Assembly: GCF_008711155.1 (NCBI RefSeq)
Contig: NZ_VUYQ01000001.1
Span: forward strand, 868,001-932,000
Reading direction: 5' to 3'
DNA: 64,000 nucleotides
DNA from: Dechloromonas sp. CZR5
GTDB taxonomy: Bacteria; Pseudomonadota; Gammaproteobacteria; Burkholderiales; Rhodocyclaceae
The notes beneath the pieces were generated by a model. That model saw only the letters and a list, made by a program, of their open reading frames with translations, ran no database searches and was not told where the DNA came from. Shown in pieces: positions 27,701 to 36,001 of this stretch (positions within the stretch are counted from its first letter, which is position 1; every line of letters starts with the position of its first letter). The translations under genes and the position numbers were made by a program.

Positions 27701-27999
27701 CCGGGCAGTACCTTCTTGAATGGCTTGACGGTGACCTTTTCGTAGACGCCGGCTGCAATGTAGGGGTCGGCGTCGGCCCAGGCCTTTGCGGCATCGAGCG
27801 AGGCGAATTCGGCGATGATGACGCTGCCCGAGAAGCCGGCGGGTCCGGGATCCGGCGAGTCGATGGCGGGGCAGGGGCCGGCGAGGATCAGGCGGCCTTC
27901 CGCCTGCAAGGCCTGCAGGCGCTCCAGATGAGTCGGGCGCGATGCCAGGCGCTGCTCGAGCGTGCCGGCCCGGTCTTCACCGATGATGACGTAGAGCAT
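27697..27999 (-). CDS. YciI-like protein
   Basis: The 100-residue ferredoxin-fold protein ([10 protein letters not shown]..., [33 protein letters not shown]) belongs to the YCII family, with the conserved His/Asp pair (RPTHLERL and DP.) near a putative active site. The precise reaction is unknown. The frame is open far upstream to 29358, but the start is fixed at 27999 because ATG overlaps the yciB stop (TAATG) and the protein then matches the family length. It is followed by bolA with a 4-nt overlap. Confidence 0.9.
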   Translation of the reverse strand: MLYVIIGEDRAGTLEQRLASRPTHLERLQALQAEGRLILAGPCPAIDSPDPGPAGFSGSVIIAEFASLDAAKAWADADPYIAAGVYEKVTVKPFKKVLPG

Positions 28000-28607
28000 T
28001 ACTTTTCTTCCTCCATGTATTTGGACAGGAACATGCCTTGGGCGAGCACGAAGACCAGCATCAGGCCCATGCCGCCGAAGAGTTTGAAATTGACCCAGGT
28101 GTCGGTCGGAAAATTGAAGGCAATCACCAGATTGAGCACGCCCATGACCGCGAAGAAGGCGATCCATGACAGGTTGACCTTGGCCCAGACAGCATCCGGC
28201 AAGTTTAGTTGCTCGCCGAGCATGGCCTTCATCGGATTTTTCCTGAGGACCAGCGCGCTGAAAGCCATGCTGACGGCAAACACCCAGTAGAGGATGGTCG
28301 GTTTCCACTTGATGAAGGCTTCGTTCTGGAAAACCAGCGTCAGGCCGCCGAAGACGACGACCAGGCCAAGGCTGATCCACAGCATCTTGTCCACCTTGCC
28401 ATGGCGGAAATGCACCCAGGCGATCTGGGCAACGGTGGCCGCGATGACGACGACCGTAGCGAGCAGGATCGGCGCCTGCTTGGCATCGACCAGAGCGGAG
28501 CCGAGCAGTGTGGCTACCCATGTGGCGGCGGTTTCGGGATTTTTTTCCGAATACTTGAAGGCCGCGAAAAAGAGAATGACGGGGAAGAGATCGAAGAGCA
28601 GTTTCAT
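27999..28607 (-). CDS. yciB: inner membrane septation protein A (YciB)
   Basis: The 202-residue protein has five to six hydrophobic helices and the family markers [19 protein letters not shown] at the start and [27 protein letters not shown] near the end. YciB is an intracellular septation and envelope-integrity protein of the inner membrane. It is first in the run yciB-yciI-bolA, each gene overlapping the next by 1-4 nt, so the three are probably translated together. The promoter must lie in the 52 bp shared with the divergent HD-GYP gene. Confidence 0.93.
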   Translation of the reverse strand: MKLLFDLFPVILFFAAFKYSEKNPETAATWVATLLGSALVDAKQAPILLATVVVIAATVAQIAWVHFRHGKVDKMLWISLGLVVVFGGLTLVFQNEAFIKWKPTILYWVFAVSMAFSALVLRKNPMKAMLGEQLNLPDAVWAKVNLSWIAFFAVMGVLNLVIAFNFPTDTWVNFKLFGGMGLMLVFVLAQGMFLSKYMEEEK

Positions 28608-28659
28608 GGCGGGGCATTATATACTCGCAGCGATTACTCCCCTGCAAGCCGAATCTGCC

Positions 28660-29712
28660 ATGCACACCGTCTTGATCATCGACGACAGCGACATCAACCT
28701 GACCCTGATCAAGGCCCTTGTCCTCAAGCTGGGCGAGTGCAGCCCGGTACTTTTCGACAATCCGCTCAAGGCGCTTGAGTGGTGCCGGGAAAACGTGCCC
28801 GATCTGGTCATCGTCGATTACATGATGCCGGAGATGGACGGACTCCGGTTCATCAGCGCCTTCCGCGCACTGCATGGCCGCAACGAAATTCCGGTGTTGA
28901 TGATTACGGCCAACGACCAGAAGGATATTCGTTACGACGCCCTGCTTGGGGGGGCCAACGATTTTCTGACCAAGCCGATCGATCGCATCGAGTTTTCGGC
29001 ACGGGCTCGCAACATGCTGTCGCTGCGTACCGGACAGAAGTTTCTGGCCGATCGCGCCAAGCATCTCGAAAAGCTGGTCGATGAGCGGACCAGCGACATT
29101 CGCGAGCGGGAAAAGGAACTGATTTTCCGGATGTCGCGGGCAGCCGAGTTCCGCGATCCGGAAACCGGCGCCCATATCCAGCGCATGGCGCACTACTCGC
29201 AGATTATCGCGCGCGGGCTCGATCTCAGCCCGGCCATGGGGAAGCTGATTCTCGAGGCTGCGCCCATGCACGATGTCGGCAAGATCGGTATTCCGGACTA
29301 CATTCTCTTGAAGCCAGGCAAGCTGACGCCCGAGGAATTCGATGTGATGAAGGGGCACGCCAAACTCGGCTACGAACTGCTCAAGGACAGTGGTTCGGAA
29401 ATCCTGCGTGCCGGCGCCGAGGTGGCGCTTTCACACCATGAGAAATTCGATGGATCCGGCTATCCGCAAGGTTTGAAGGGGAGCCAGATCCCCCTGTTCG
29501 GACGCATTGTGGCGGTCGCCGATGTCTTCGATGCATTGACTTCGGAACGCCCCTACAAGCGAGCCTGGTCCCTGGACGATGCCTGCCGCTTTCTTGAGGA
29601 AGGGCGGGGCAAGCATTTCGATCCGATGTGCGTCGAGGCTTTTCTCGCCGGCTGGGAGGATGTTCTGGAGGTGCGCCAGCGTTTTCGCGACGAGGAAATA
29701 CCCCAGATCTGA
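28660..29712 (+). CDS. response regulator with HD-GYP c-di-GMP phosphodiesterase domain (RpfG-like)
   Basis: Residues 1-125 are a receiver ([13 protein letters not shown], phospho-acceptor Asp in [12 protein letters not shown], and the conserved Lys in FLTKPIDR). A coiled coil and an HD-GYP domain (~145-340) follow, with [20 protein letters not shown] and [14 protein letters not shown] complete, so it should be an active phosphodiesterase that opens c-di-GMP. The start ATG 28660 gives 350 residues; the frame is open further upstream but that part is antisense to yciB. The HPt gene begins 46 bp downstream, suggesting phosphorelay control by a hybrid kinase. Confidence 0.94.
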   Translation: MHTVLIIDDSDINLTLIKALVLKLGECSPVLFDNPLKALEWCRENVPDLVIVDYMMPEMDGLRFISAFRALHGRNEIPVLMITANDQKDIRYDALLGGANDFLTKPIDRIEFSARARNMLSLRTGQKFLADRAKHLEKLVDERTSDIREREKELIFRMSRAAEFRDPETGAHIQRMAHYSQIIARGLDLSPAMGKLILEAAPMHDVGKIGIPDYILLKPGKLTPEEFDVMKGHAKLGYELLKDSGSEILRAGAEVALSHHEKFDGSGYPQGLKGSQIPLFGRIVAVADVFDALTSERPYKRAWSLDDACRFLEEGRGKHFDPMCVEAFLAGWEDVLEVRQRFRDEEIPQI

Positions 29713-29758
29713 CCCGGATTGGGAGGGTGGTTCAGGAAAAAAACCAATGGAGAGAAAA

Positions 29759-30097
29759 ATGGCAGGGCCTTTCGTTCTTGATCGCGTATCCATTCTCGAC
29801 CGGCTGGGCGGGGACGAGGAAATCTATTCGATGATGGTCGATATGTTCCTCGACGATGTGGACGCCAACAGCGTCGCGCTGGCCAATGCGTTCGCGTCCG
29901 GCAAGGCGCTGGAGGTCCAGCGGGAAGCGCATACCATCAAGGGTTTGCTGGCCACTTTTTCCGATGACGATGGGGCTGCCGAGGCGCAGGATGTGGAAAA
30001 AAAGGCCAAGGCCGGCGAGCTGGACAGGCTGGACGATGCCGTCGGCAATCTCCAGCGACGTTTGCACGAAGTGGCGAATGCGCTACGCGCCGGGTAG
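29759..30097 (+). CDS. orphan HPt phosphotransfer protein
   Basis: The 112-residue helical protein has the HPt signature [11 protein letters not shown] (phospho-acceptor His, HxxKG). The ATG at 29759 is preferred because GGAGAG lies 4 nt before it; an in-frame ATG at 29747 would add four residues. HPt proteins shuttle phosphate from the receiver of a hybrid kinase to a final regulator. Three hybrid kinases here end in receivers without a fused HPt, and the HD-GYP regulator just upstream is a natural end point. The wiring is inferred. The gene overlaps the end of bioD (opposite strand) by 15 bp. Confidence 0.88.
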   Translation: MAGPFVLDRVSILDRLGGDEEIYSMMVDMFLDDVDANSVALANAFASGKALEVQREAHTIKGLLATFSDDDGAAEAQDVEKKAKAGELDRLDDAVGNLQRRLHEVANALRAG

Positions 30098-30748
30098 CGT
30101 CAGGTAGCTTGCGGCACCCACCGGGCCGCCTGCCGGGGCGTGAGGGACGACGCCGAGCAGCGGGGCCCGCAGACGGGTCCGCAGCGCAGCCAGGTTTTCC
30201 TCGAAACGCGACATGTCCGGGTCGATCCGGTTGGCAACCCAGCCTGCCAGCGTCAGGCCGCGGGAGGCGATGGCTTCGGCGGTCAGCAGGGCATGGTTGA
30301 TGCAGCCCAGGCGCATGCCGACAACCAGCAGGACGGGGAGCCCCAGTTCAACCGCGAGGTCGTCGAACCCCCTGTCTTCGCCCAAGGGGACGCAGAACCC
30401 GCCGGCGCCTTCGACAATGACCAGGTCGGCCTGCTGTCTGGCTTGATCGACCGTCTTCACGATCGTCGGGAAATCGATGGCAAGTCCGCTCTCGGCCGCC
30501 GCGATGTGCGGCGCAATCGGGGGGGCGAAGCAGTACGGATTGAGCAAGTCGTCCGGCAATGCAACGCTGTTGGCTGCCCGGATGCTTTCGACGTCCTCGT
30601 TTTTGCCGTCGGCATCGGTGCCCGCGGCAATCGGCTTCAGGCCGGCGGCGCGCAGGCCGTGGCGCCGGGCGAGGTGGAGCAGGGCGCAGGTGACGAAAGT
30701 CTTGCCGATCTCGGTATCGGTGCCGGTCAGGAAATACGCTGGACTCAT
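30083..30748 (-). CDS. bioD: dethiobiotin synthase (BioD)
   Basis: The 221-residue ATP-dependent enzyme closes the ureido ring of dethiobiotin from 7,8-diaminopelargonate and CO2. The P-loop GTDTEIGKT lies at residues 9-17, with the substrate lysine in KPIAAG and [11 protein letters not shown] after it. It is the last gene of the DUF2863-bioA-bioF-bioH-bioC-bioD series, and its start overlaps the bioC stop (ATGA). bioB, for the final sulfur insertion, is not in the window. Confidence 0.96.
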   Translation of the reverse strand: MSPAYFLTGTDTEIGKTFVTCALLHLARRHGLRAAGLKPIAAGTDADGKNEDVESIRAANSVALPDDLLNPYCFAPPIAPHIAAAESGLAIDFPTIVKTVDQARQQADLVIVEGAGGFCVPLGEDRGFDDLAVELGLPVLLVVGMRLGCINHALLTAEAIASRGLTLAGWVANRIDPDMSRFEENLAALRTRLRAPLLGVVPHAPAGGPVGAASYLTLPGA

Positions 30749-31506
30749 ACGTGGGCGATCAGGGTGATGACGTCGTAGGTGAGGGGCAGCCCGTCGGGCG
30801 TGCGCTGCGTTTCGTAGGCGGTTTCGGCTTTCTGGAAGGCGCTGCGGCTCATCAGGCTAGTCCTTCGGCCGCTGCCGACCTGATTGGCGCCGATGGCCTT
30901 GACGGCACGCAGCAGCGACTTGAAGTCCGCGTAGCAGGCAACCTGCGGGTATTGCTCGATCGAGATTGCCGCCAGTTCGGCATCGGCGGCCATGCGGCGG
31001 ATATCCTCGATGCTGTGGAAAGGCAGGGTATGCCGATAATCGTCGACGCCGGCGAAAGCCTGTCGCAATTCATGGAAGGTGGCCGGGCCGAGGCTGGCCA
31101 GTGCCAGCGTACCGCCCGGTTTCAGGATGCGCCGGGCTTCGCCCAGGGTGGCCGGAAGGTCGCACCACTGCACGGCCAGACTGGACCAGAACAAGTCGAT
31201 GCTTGCCGGGGCCAGCGGCAGGTGTTCGAGGTCGGCCGCCACGCGGCAGCACGGCTCGGCGACCTGGCGCAGCATGGCCGGCGACAGGTCGAGACCGACT
31301 ATATGGGCTTGCGGGAAGCGCCGGCGCAGCAGCGGCAGCGCATAGCCGGTGCCACAGCCGGCGTCGAGCAGATAGCGTACCGATCCGCTGGGTAGCCGGT
31401 CGATCAGGTCGTGGCAGATATGGCGCTGGACGGCGGCAGCGCTATCATAGGTGCTCGCCGCGCGCTCGAAGGATTGCCGGATGCGTGCCTTGCTCGGTTT
31501 AGTCAT
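30745..31506 (-). CDS. bioC: malonyl-ACP O-methyltransferase (BioC)
   Basis: The 253-residue SAM-dependent methyltransferase (motif [14 protein letters not shown] near residue 48, then DLSPAML and [12 protein letters not shown]) has the N-terminal signature [19 protein letters not shown] of BioC. It masks the malonyl carboxyl so that fatty acid synthesis can build pimelate. Position between bioH and bioD supports the assignment over a generic methyltransferase. Its first 8 bases overlap the end of bioH, and its stop overlaps the bioD start by 4. Confidence 0.95.
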   Translation of the reverse strand: MTKPSKARIRQSFERAASTYDSAAAVQRHICHDLIDRLPSGSVRYLLDAGCGTGYALPLLRRRFPQAHIVGLDLSPAMLRQVAEPCCRVAADLEHLPLAPASIDLFWSSLAVQWCDLPATLGEARRILKPGGTLALASLGPATFHELRQAFAGVDDYRHTLPFHSIEDIRRMAADAELAAISIEQYPQVACYADFKSLLRAVKAIGANQVGSGRRTSLMSRSAFQKAETAYETQRTPDGLPLTYDVITLIAHV

Positions 31507-32212
31507 TCAGGAAACGACGAGCCCTGGCCAAAAAATCGTCCGGGCGGGACATGAAGGGAGCGTGGGCGCAGTCGTCGAAGCAGGCGAGTTGCGCACCGGG
31601 AATCAGCGCGGCCAGGGCTTCGGCTGCACCCAGCGGCATCAGTGGATCGGCGGCGCCATGCACGAGCAGCGTCGGGCAGGCGACTTTGGCGGCGTCGGGG
31701 CGCAGGTCGACGTCGCGCAGCCAGTTCAGTCCGGCGATCAGCACGGCACCGGATGGCCGAGGGTCGGCCAGTTCGAGCAGTTCGGCGGTCACCGCCTTGG
31801 CGCGGGCGTCGCCGCGGTTGAAGCCGCCGACGAAGCGCGGCAGCATGGCCTCGACATCGGCGGCGATGCCGGCGGTGAACTCGGCCAGCATGGCCGGCGG
31901 CATGGCATGCGGCCAGCCGTCGCGCTGGACGAAGGAGGCCGTGCCGGCAACCAGGAGCAGCTTGCCGACCTTGTCCGGATGGCGCGCGGCGATGGCCAGC
32001 GCCATCTGCGCGCCGAGCGACCAGCCGCCCAGTGCAGTGCCAGGTTGCAGGCGAGCGGCATAGGCATCGATGGCCGCGTCGAAATCGTCGATCGGCACTT
32101 CGTTGCCGTAGCCCGGCAGGTCGATGATGCTGCCGCCCAGCGCGTTGACGGCGGCGGCAACCGGGCTGCGGCCGACGCACCAGCCGGGCAGGAAGACAAA
32201 GGGGGCGCTCAT
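31499..32212 (-). CDS. bioH: pimeloyl-ACP methyl ester esterase-type hydrolase (BioH)
   Basis: The 237-residue alpha/beta hydrolase has nucleophile Ser in GGWSLGAQMAL, Asp in HGAADPLMP and His in DCAHAPF. It opens with FVFLPGWCVG, the oxyanion loop. In a bio operon it should remove the methyl group added by BioC to release pimeloyl-ACP. The open frame reaches 32350, but ATG 32212 gives the family N-terminus and a 4-nt overlap with bioF. It overlaps bioC by 8 nt at the other end. Confidence 0.9.
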   Translation of the reverse strand: MSAPFVFLPGWCVGRSPVAAAVNALGGSIIDLPGYGNEVPIDDFDAAIDAYAARLQPGTALGGWSLGAQMALAIAARHPDKVGKLLLVAGTASFVQRDGWPHAMPPAMLAEFTAGIAADVEAMLPRFVGGFNRGDARAKAVTAELLELADPRPSGAVLIAGLNWLRDVDLRPDAAKVACPTLLVHGAADPLMPLGAAEALAALIPGAQLACFDDCAHAPFMSRPDDFLARARRFLND

Positions 32213-33366
32213 GCGAGTTCCTTCAGGGCGGAAAGCAGTTGGTCGATATCGTCGGCCGTATGGGCTGCCGAGATGGAAATGCGCAGCCGCGCCGTACCCT
32301 TGGGAACCGTCGGCGGGCGGATGGCGGGCACCCACAGGCCACGCTCCCACAGGGCTTTCGACAGAGCGACGGCGGCTTCGTTGTCGCCGACGATGTAAGG
32401 CTGGATGGCGGTGGCCGACGGCAGTAGCGGCTTGCCGGCCAGGCCGTTGCGCAACTGGGCGATACGGGCCATCAGATTGGCGCGCAGGGCATCGCCGTTG
32501 CGAATGATGTGCAGGCTTTTCGACAGCGCGCAGGCGGTCGCCGGCGGGGCGGCGGTGGTGAAAATGTAGCTGCGCCCCTTCTGCAGCAGGTATTCGATGG
32601 CCGTGTCCGAACCGGCGACAAAGGCGCCGCCGACACCGGCCGCCTTGCCGAGCGTGCCCATGAGCAGGATGCGCGGCGAGGCAGGCAGATTGAAATGGAC
32701 CAGGCTGCCTTCGCCGTGCGGGCCGAGCACGCCGAAGCCGTGGGCGTCGTCGATGACCAGCCAGGCATCGTGGCGTTCGGCCAGTTCGAAGATGAGCGGC
32801 AGCGGGGCGAGGTCGCCGTCCATGCTGAACACGGCATCGGTGACAATGACCTTGCGTACCGCTGTGCTGGCGGCCAGCTGGCGTTCGAGCGCGGCGACGT
32901 CATTGTGCGGGTAGCGCTGCACGTCGGCGCCGTTGGCCTTGGCCAGCTGCATGGCGTCAATCAGCGAGGCGTGGTTCAACTTGTCGGCGAACACCGCATC
33001 GCCGCGGCCGGCCAGCGTCGGGGTGACGGCCAGGTTGGCCAGGTAGCCGGTGGAGAAGGTCAGGGCGCGCGGAAAGCCGGTAAAGTCGGCGATTTCCCGC
33101 TCCAGTTGCTCGTGCGGCGTCAGGTGGCCGCTGACCAGATGCGAGGCGCCGCTGCCGGCACCCCATTGCCTGGCCCCGGCGGCCATGGCAGCGGCGATGT
33201 CGGCATGGTTGGCGAGGCCGAGATAGTCGTTGCTGGCGAAATTGAGCAAGGGCTTGCCATCGACCGTGGCGACGCGCCCGGCCGGGGAATCCAGCACGCG
33301 GCGGCGGCGGGTCAGGCCGGCAGCTTCCATGTCGGCGAGCTCGGCTTGCAGGCGGTCCTCGATCAT
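32209..33366 (-). CDS. bioF: 8-amino-7-oxononanoate synthase (BioF)
   Basis: The 385-residue PLP-dependent alpha-oxoamine synthase joins pimeloyl-ACP/CoA and alanine. It has SNDYLGLANH near residue 45, DDAHGFGVLG, and the PLP lysine in LMGTLGKAAGVGG. The start ATG at 33366 overlaps the bioA stop (ATGA); the frame is open upstream to 33843 but only as bioA antiphase sequence. Length and motifs are complete. Confidence 0.96.
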   Translation of the reverse strand: MIEDRLQAELADMEAAGLTRRRRVLDSPAGRVATVDGKPLLNFASNDYLGLANHADIAAAMAAGARQWGAGSGASHLVSGHLTPHEQLEREIADFTGFPRALTFSTGYLANLAVTPTLAGRGDAVFADKLNHASLIDAMQLAKANGADVQRYPHNDVAALERQLAASTAVRKVIVTDAVFSMDGDLAPLPLIFELAERHDAWLVIDDAHGFGVLGPHGEGSLVHFNLPASPRILLMGTLGKAAGVGGAFVAGSDTAIEYLLQKGRSYIFTTAAPPATACALSKSLHIIRNGDALRANLMARIAQLRNGLAGKPLLPSATAIQPYIVGDNEAAVALSKALWERGLWVPAIRPPTVPKGTARLRISISAAHTADDIDQLLSALKELA

Positions 33367-34724
33367 GACAGGGCCTCGTTCAGGGCACCGTCGATGGCCT
33401 TGGCGAGATGGGCAATCTCGTCGTTGCCGATGATGTACGGCGGCATCAGGTAAACCGTGTTGCCGATCGGGCGGATCAGGGCTTCGCGGTCGAGGGCAGC
33501 GCGGTAAAACTGGCGCGAGAAATGCGGGTTGTCGGTGGCGACATCGAAGGCGGCGATCATGCCGCGCTGGCGCAGGTGGCGGACCTGCGGATGCCCGGTC
33601 AGCGGGGCGAGGGCGTCGCCGAGGTGCCGGGCCTTGGCGCGGTTGGCGGCGATCACGTCGTCCTGCTCGAAGATGTCGAGCGTGGCTAGCGCGGCGCGGC
33701 AGGCCAGCGGGTTGCCGGTATAGCTGTGCGAATGCAGGAAGGCGCGGGCCACCGAGTCGTCGAGGAAGGCGGCGTAGAGGGTGTCGCTGCACAGCACGAT
33801 GGAGAGCGGCAGGTAGCCGCCGGAGATGCCTTTCGACAGGCACATCAGGTCGGGGCGAATGGGGTTGCCATCAATCTCAGCCTGCTCGTGGGCGAAGAAA
33901 GTGCCGGTGCGGCCGCAACCGACGGCGATTTCGTCGCAGATCAGGTGTACCTCGTGGAGGTCGCACAGCTGGCGGGCGAGACGCAGGTATTCCGGGTCGT
34001 ACATCGCCATGCCGGCGGCGCCTTGCACCAGCGGCTCGACGATCAGCGCGGCGATGCGCTCGCCGTGTTGTTCAAGGTGCTTTTCCAGTGCGGCAGCAGC
34101 GCGGCGGGCCACATCGGCCGGCGATTCGCCCGACTCGCCCAGCCGGAAATCGGGCGAGGGCAGCACATGCGCGGCGGCACGCACCAGTGGCGCGTAGGCG
34201 TCCTTGAAAATGGCGACATCGGTGACGGCCAGCGCGCCGACCGTTTCGCCGTGGTAGCTGCCGGCTAGGCACAGGAATTCGGCCTTCTCCGGCCGGCCGA
34301 CATTGCGCCAGTAGTGAAAGCTCATCTTCAGCGCGATTTCGGTGGCCGAAGCGCCGTCCGAGGCGTAGAAGGCGTGACCGAGGGCGCCGCCGGTCAGGGC
34401 CGACAGGCGTTCCGACAGCTCGACCACCGGCTGGTGCGTGAAGCCGGCCAGCATGACGTGTTCCAGTGTTTCCAGCTGTTCCTTCAGCGCGGCGTTGATG
34501 CGCGGGTTGGCGTGGCCGAACAGGTTGGTCCACCACGAGCTGATGCCGTCGAGGTAGCGCTTGCCGTCGAAGTCGTGCAGCCAGGCGCCGGCGCCCCGGG
34601 CGATGGGCACCAGCGGCAGGTAGGCCGGCGAGCCGGACTGTGCGTGGTGTTGCATCTGGGTGCACGGATGCCAGACGGCAGCCTGGCTGCGCGCCAGCCA
34701 GTCTTCGTTCGACGACATGCCCAT
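33363..34724 (-). CDS. bioA: adenosylmethionine-8-amino-7-oxononanoate aminotransferase (BioA)
   Basis: The 453-residue class III PLP aminotransferase uses SAM as amino donor to give 7,8-diaminopelargonate. It has the N-terminal VWHPCTQMQ and ISSWWTNLFGH, LICDEIAVGCGRTG, and the PLP lysine in CLSKGISGGYLPL. The start at 34724 makes a one-base TGATG junction with the upstream DUF2863 gene; a second ATG two codons later is also possible. The open frame runs to 35222 without supporting start features. Confidence 0.96.
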   Translation of the reverse strand: MGMSSNEDWLARSQAAVWHPCTQMQHHAQSGSPAYLPLVPIARGAGAWLHDFDGKRYLDGISSWWTNLFGHANPRINAALKEQLETLEHVMLAGFTHQPVVELSERLSALTGGALGHAFYASDGASATEIALKMSFHYWRNVGRPEKAEFLCLAGSYHGETVGALAVTDVAIFKDAYAPLVRAAAHVLPSPDFRLGESGESPADVARRAAAALEKHLEQHGERIAALIVEPLVQGAAGMAMYDPEYLRLARQLCDLHEVHLICDEIAVGCGRTGTFFAHEQAEIDGNPIRPDLMCLSKGISGGYLPLSIVLCSDTLYAAFLDDSVARAFLHSHSYTGNPLACRAALATLDIFEQDDVIAANRAKARHLGDALAPLTGHPQVRHLRQRGMIAAFDVATDNPHFSRQFYRAALDREALIRPIGNTVYLMPPYIIGNDEIAHLAKAIDGALNEALS

Positions 34725-35896
34725 CAGTGCAGGATCTGCGATCCGGTGGCCGGCTGCTCCGGCATTTCGGTATGCACCAGCTCGCCCTCGCGGTTGGGGA
34801 AGAGCGGGGCGCCGCAGTCGTCGCAGAACTCCATCGGGAAATGATGGTCGAGGAAGAGCACTTCCTTGACGCCGGTTTCGCGCAGCACGGCCTCGATTTC
34901 GCCAGCGGCATCGGTGGCCTCGTCTTCGGCGCCAAGCAGCGGCCAGACGATGCCGTGATAGACCTCGTCGCCGGTCTTCGGGCCGAGGCTGACGCGGTAT
35001 TCCTCCATCCGGCGGTCGTAGCAGGGGCCGACGACGGCGCGGATGTCGGCCGGCATCAGGCCGAGCATGGTCTGCAGGAAGGCGACCGAGGCTTTGACCG
35101 AATAGGGGCGCGACAGCTTGTCGGCATTGCGGCAGGCGGCGTGGTAGGCATCCGGCAGCAGCGGTTGCCAGGCACAGCCGGTGAGCAAGGGTTCGAGATT
35201 GGGGCTGCCCTGCTTGAGCCATTCCTTCAGCGCATGCTCCTTGTTGCCGTCCGCTTCGTTCCAGCGGAACAGCGGCTTGCCGCGCGGAATGGCGATGGTG
35301 CCGACGAGGTAGCGCACGTCGGACAGGAAGCGGTTGGTTTCCGGCATGCCGTTGGTGTCGATGCCGAGGTGGCCGCCGGCCAGGGCCGCTTCGCCCAGCT
35401 GCCTGGTCAGTTGCCAGGTGTCGCAGAAGCTGCGCGGCAGCTGGTCGGGGCTGAACAGGAAGTCGGCCAGTGCCAGCTTGGCATCGCCGCCGAAGACATG
35501 GGCGCCGAGTTGCACGGCCAGCGCCTGCAGGGTGCTCTTGGGCAGTGCGCAGGCAGGGATGGAGAAGCGCGACCAGGCGAGGACTGGGGCAGCGAAGAGC
35601 TGGATGTCGAATGCCTGGTCCTGGACCTCCAGGCGATGCGTTTCGGCGCGCGACTCGACCATGTCGGCCAGTTCGTCGTGGGCGCGCGGGTTGGCTTCGA
35701 ACAGGCGGTCGAGGGCGGTGTTGATGTCGTCTTCGGCGCCGTTCTTGAGGAGACCATCGACGGTGTCGGCCAGTTGGGTTTCCCAGTAGCTGTCTTCCAG
35801 CTTGCCGCCGGATTCGGAAAGGCCGGTAGCCAGGCGTTGCAGTTCTGCCGCTTCGCGGGAAAGACGGTCGCGCGAACCAAAGCGGGTGCGTTTCAT
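34724..35896 (-). CDS. DUF2863-type protein heading the bio operon
   Basis: The 390-residue, probably cytoplasmic protein matches what I recall of DUF2863, a betaproteobacterial family of unknown function. Visible features are an acidic helical N-terminus (LSESGGKLEDSYWETQL, ~25-45), a core with FAAPVLAWSRFSIP, and a C-terminal CDDCGAPLFPN zinc-knuckle-like pair with only two to three cysteines. No enzyme motif stands out. It joins bioA by a TGATG overlap, so it shares the biotin transcript. A biotin-related role is only suggested by that linkage. Confidence 0.65.
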   Translation of the reverse strand: MKRTRFGSRDRLSREAAELQRLATGLSESGGKLEDSYWETQLADTVDGLLKNGAEDDINTALDRLFEANPRAHDELADMVESRAETHRLEVQDQAFDIQLFAAPVLAWSRFSIPACALPKSTLQALAVQLGAHVFGGDAKLALADFLFSPDQLPRSFCDTWQLTRQLGEAALAGGHLGIDTNGMPETNRFLSDVRYLVGTIAIPRGKPLFRWNEADGNKEHALKEWLKQGSPNLEPLLTGCAWQPLLPDAYHAACRNADKLSRPYSVKASVAFLQTMLGLMPADIRAVVGPCYDRRMEEYRVSLGPKTGDEVYHGIVWPLLGAEDEATDAAGEIEAVLRETGVKEVLFLDHHFPMEFCDDCGAPLFPNREGELVHTEMPEQPATGSQILH

Positions 35897-35958
35897 CGGT
35901 GATCCAGATAATACAAAAACGGAATTTTACCAGCCGCGTATCGGCTTGCGCGGCTCAA

Positions 35959-35995
35959 TCGGTATCGCCGGGATGCTTCCTACCGGCGATACCGA
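35959..35995. terminator. strong hairpin between cti and the bio operon
   Basis: A perfect 13-bp stem (35959-35971 with 35983-35995, 11-nt loop) lies 7 bp past the cti stop on the minus strand and 60 bp before the DUF2863 start. It lacks a T run, so it may be a rho-dependent or attenuating structure. Confidence 0.55.
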
Positions 35996-36001
35996 GACCG
36001 C

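Noticed and set aside
28294..28659. An N-terminal extension of the HD-GYP regulator
   Set aside because: The extra 122 codons are antisense to yciB and lack any receiver sequence; the receiver begins exactly at ATG 28660.
27697..29358. A 553-codon minus-strand frame as one long protein
   Set aside because: Only the last 100 residues (YciI) are real. The rest is antisense to the HD-GYP gene and out of frame with yciB.
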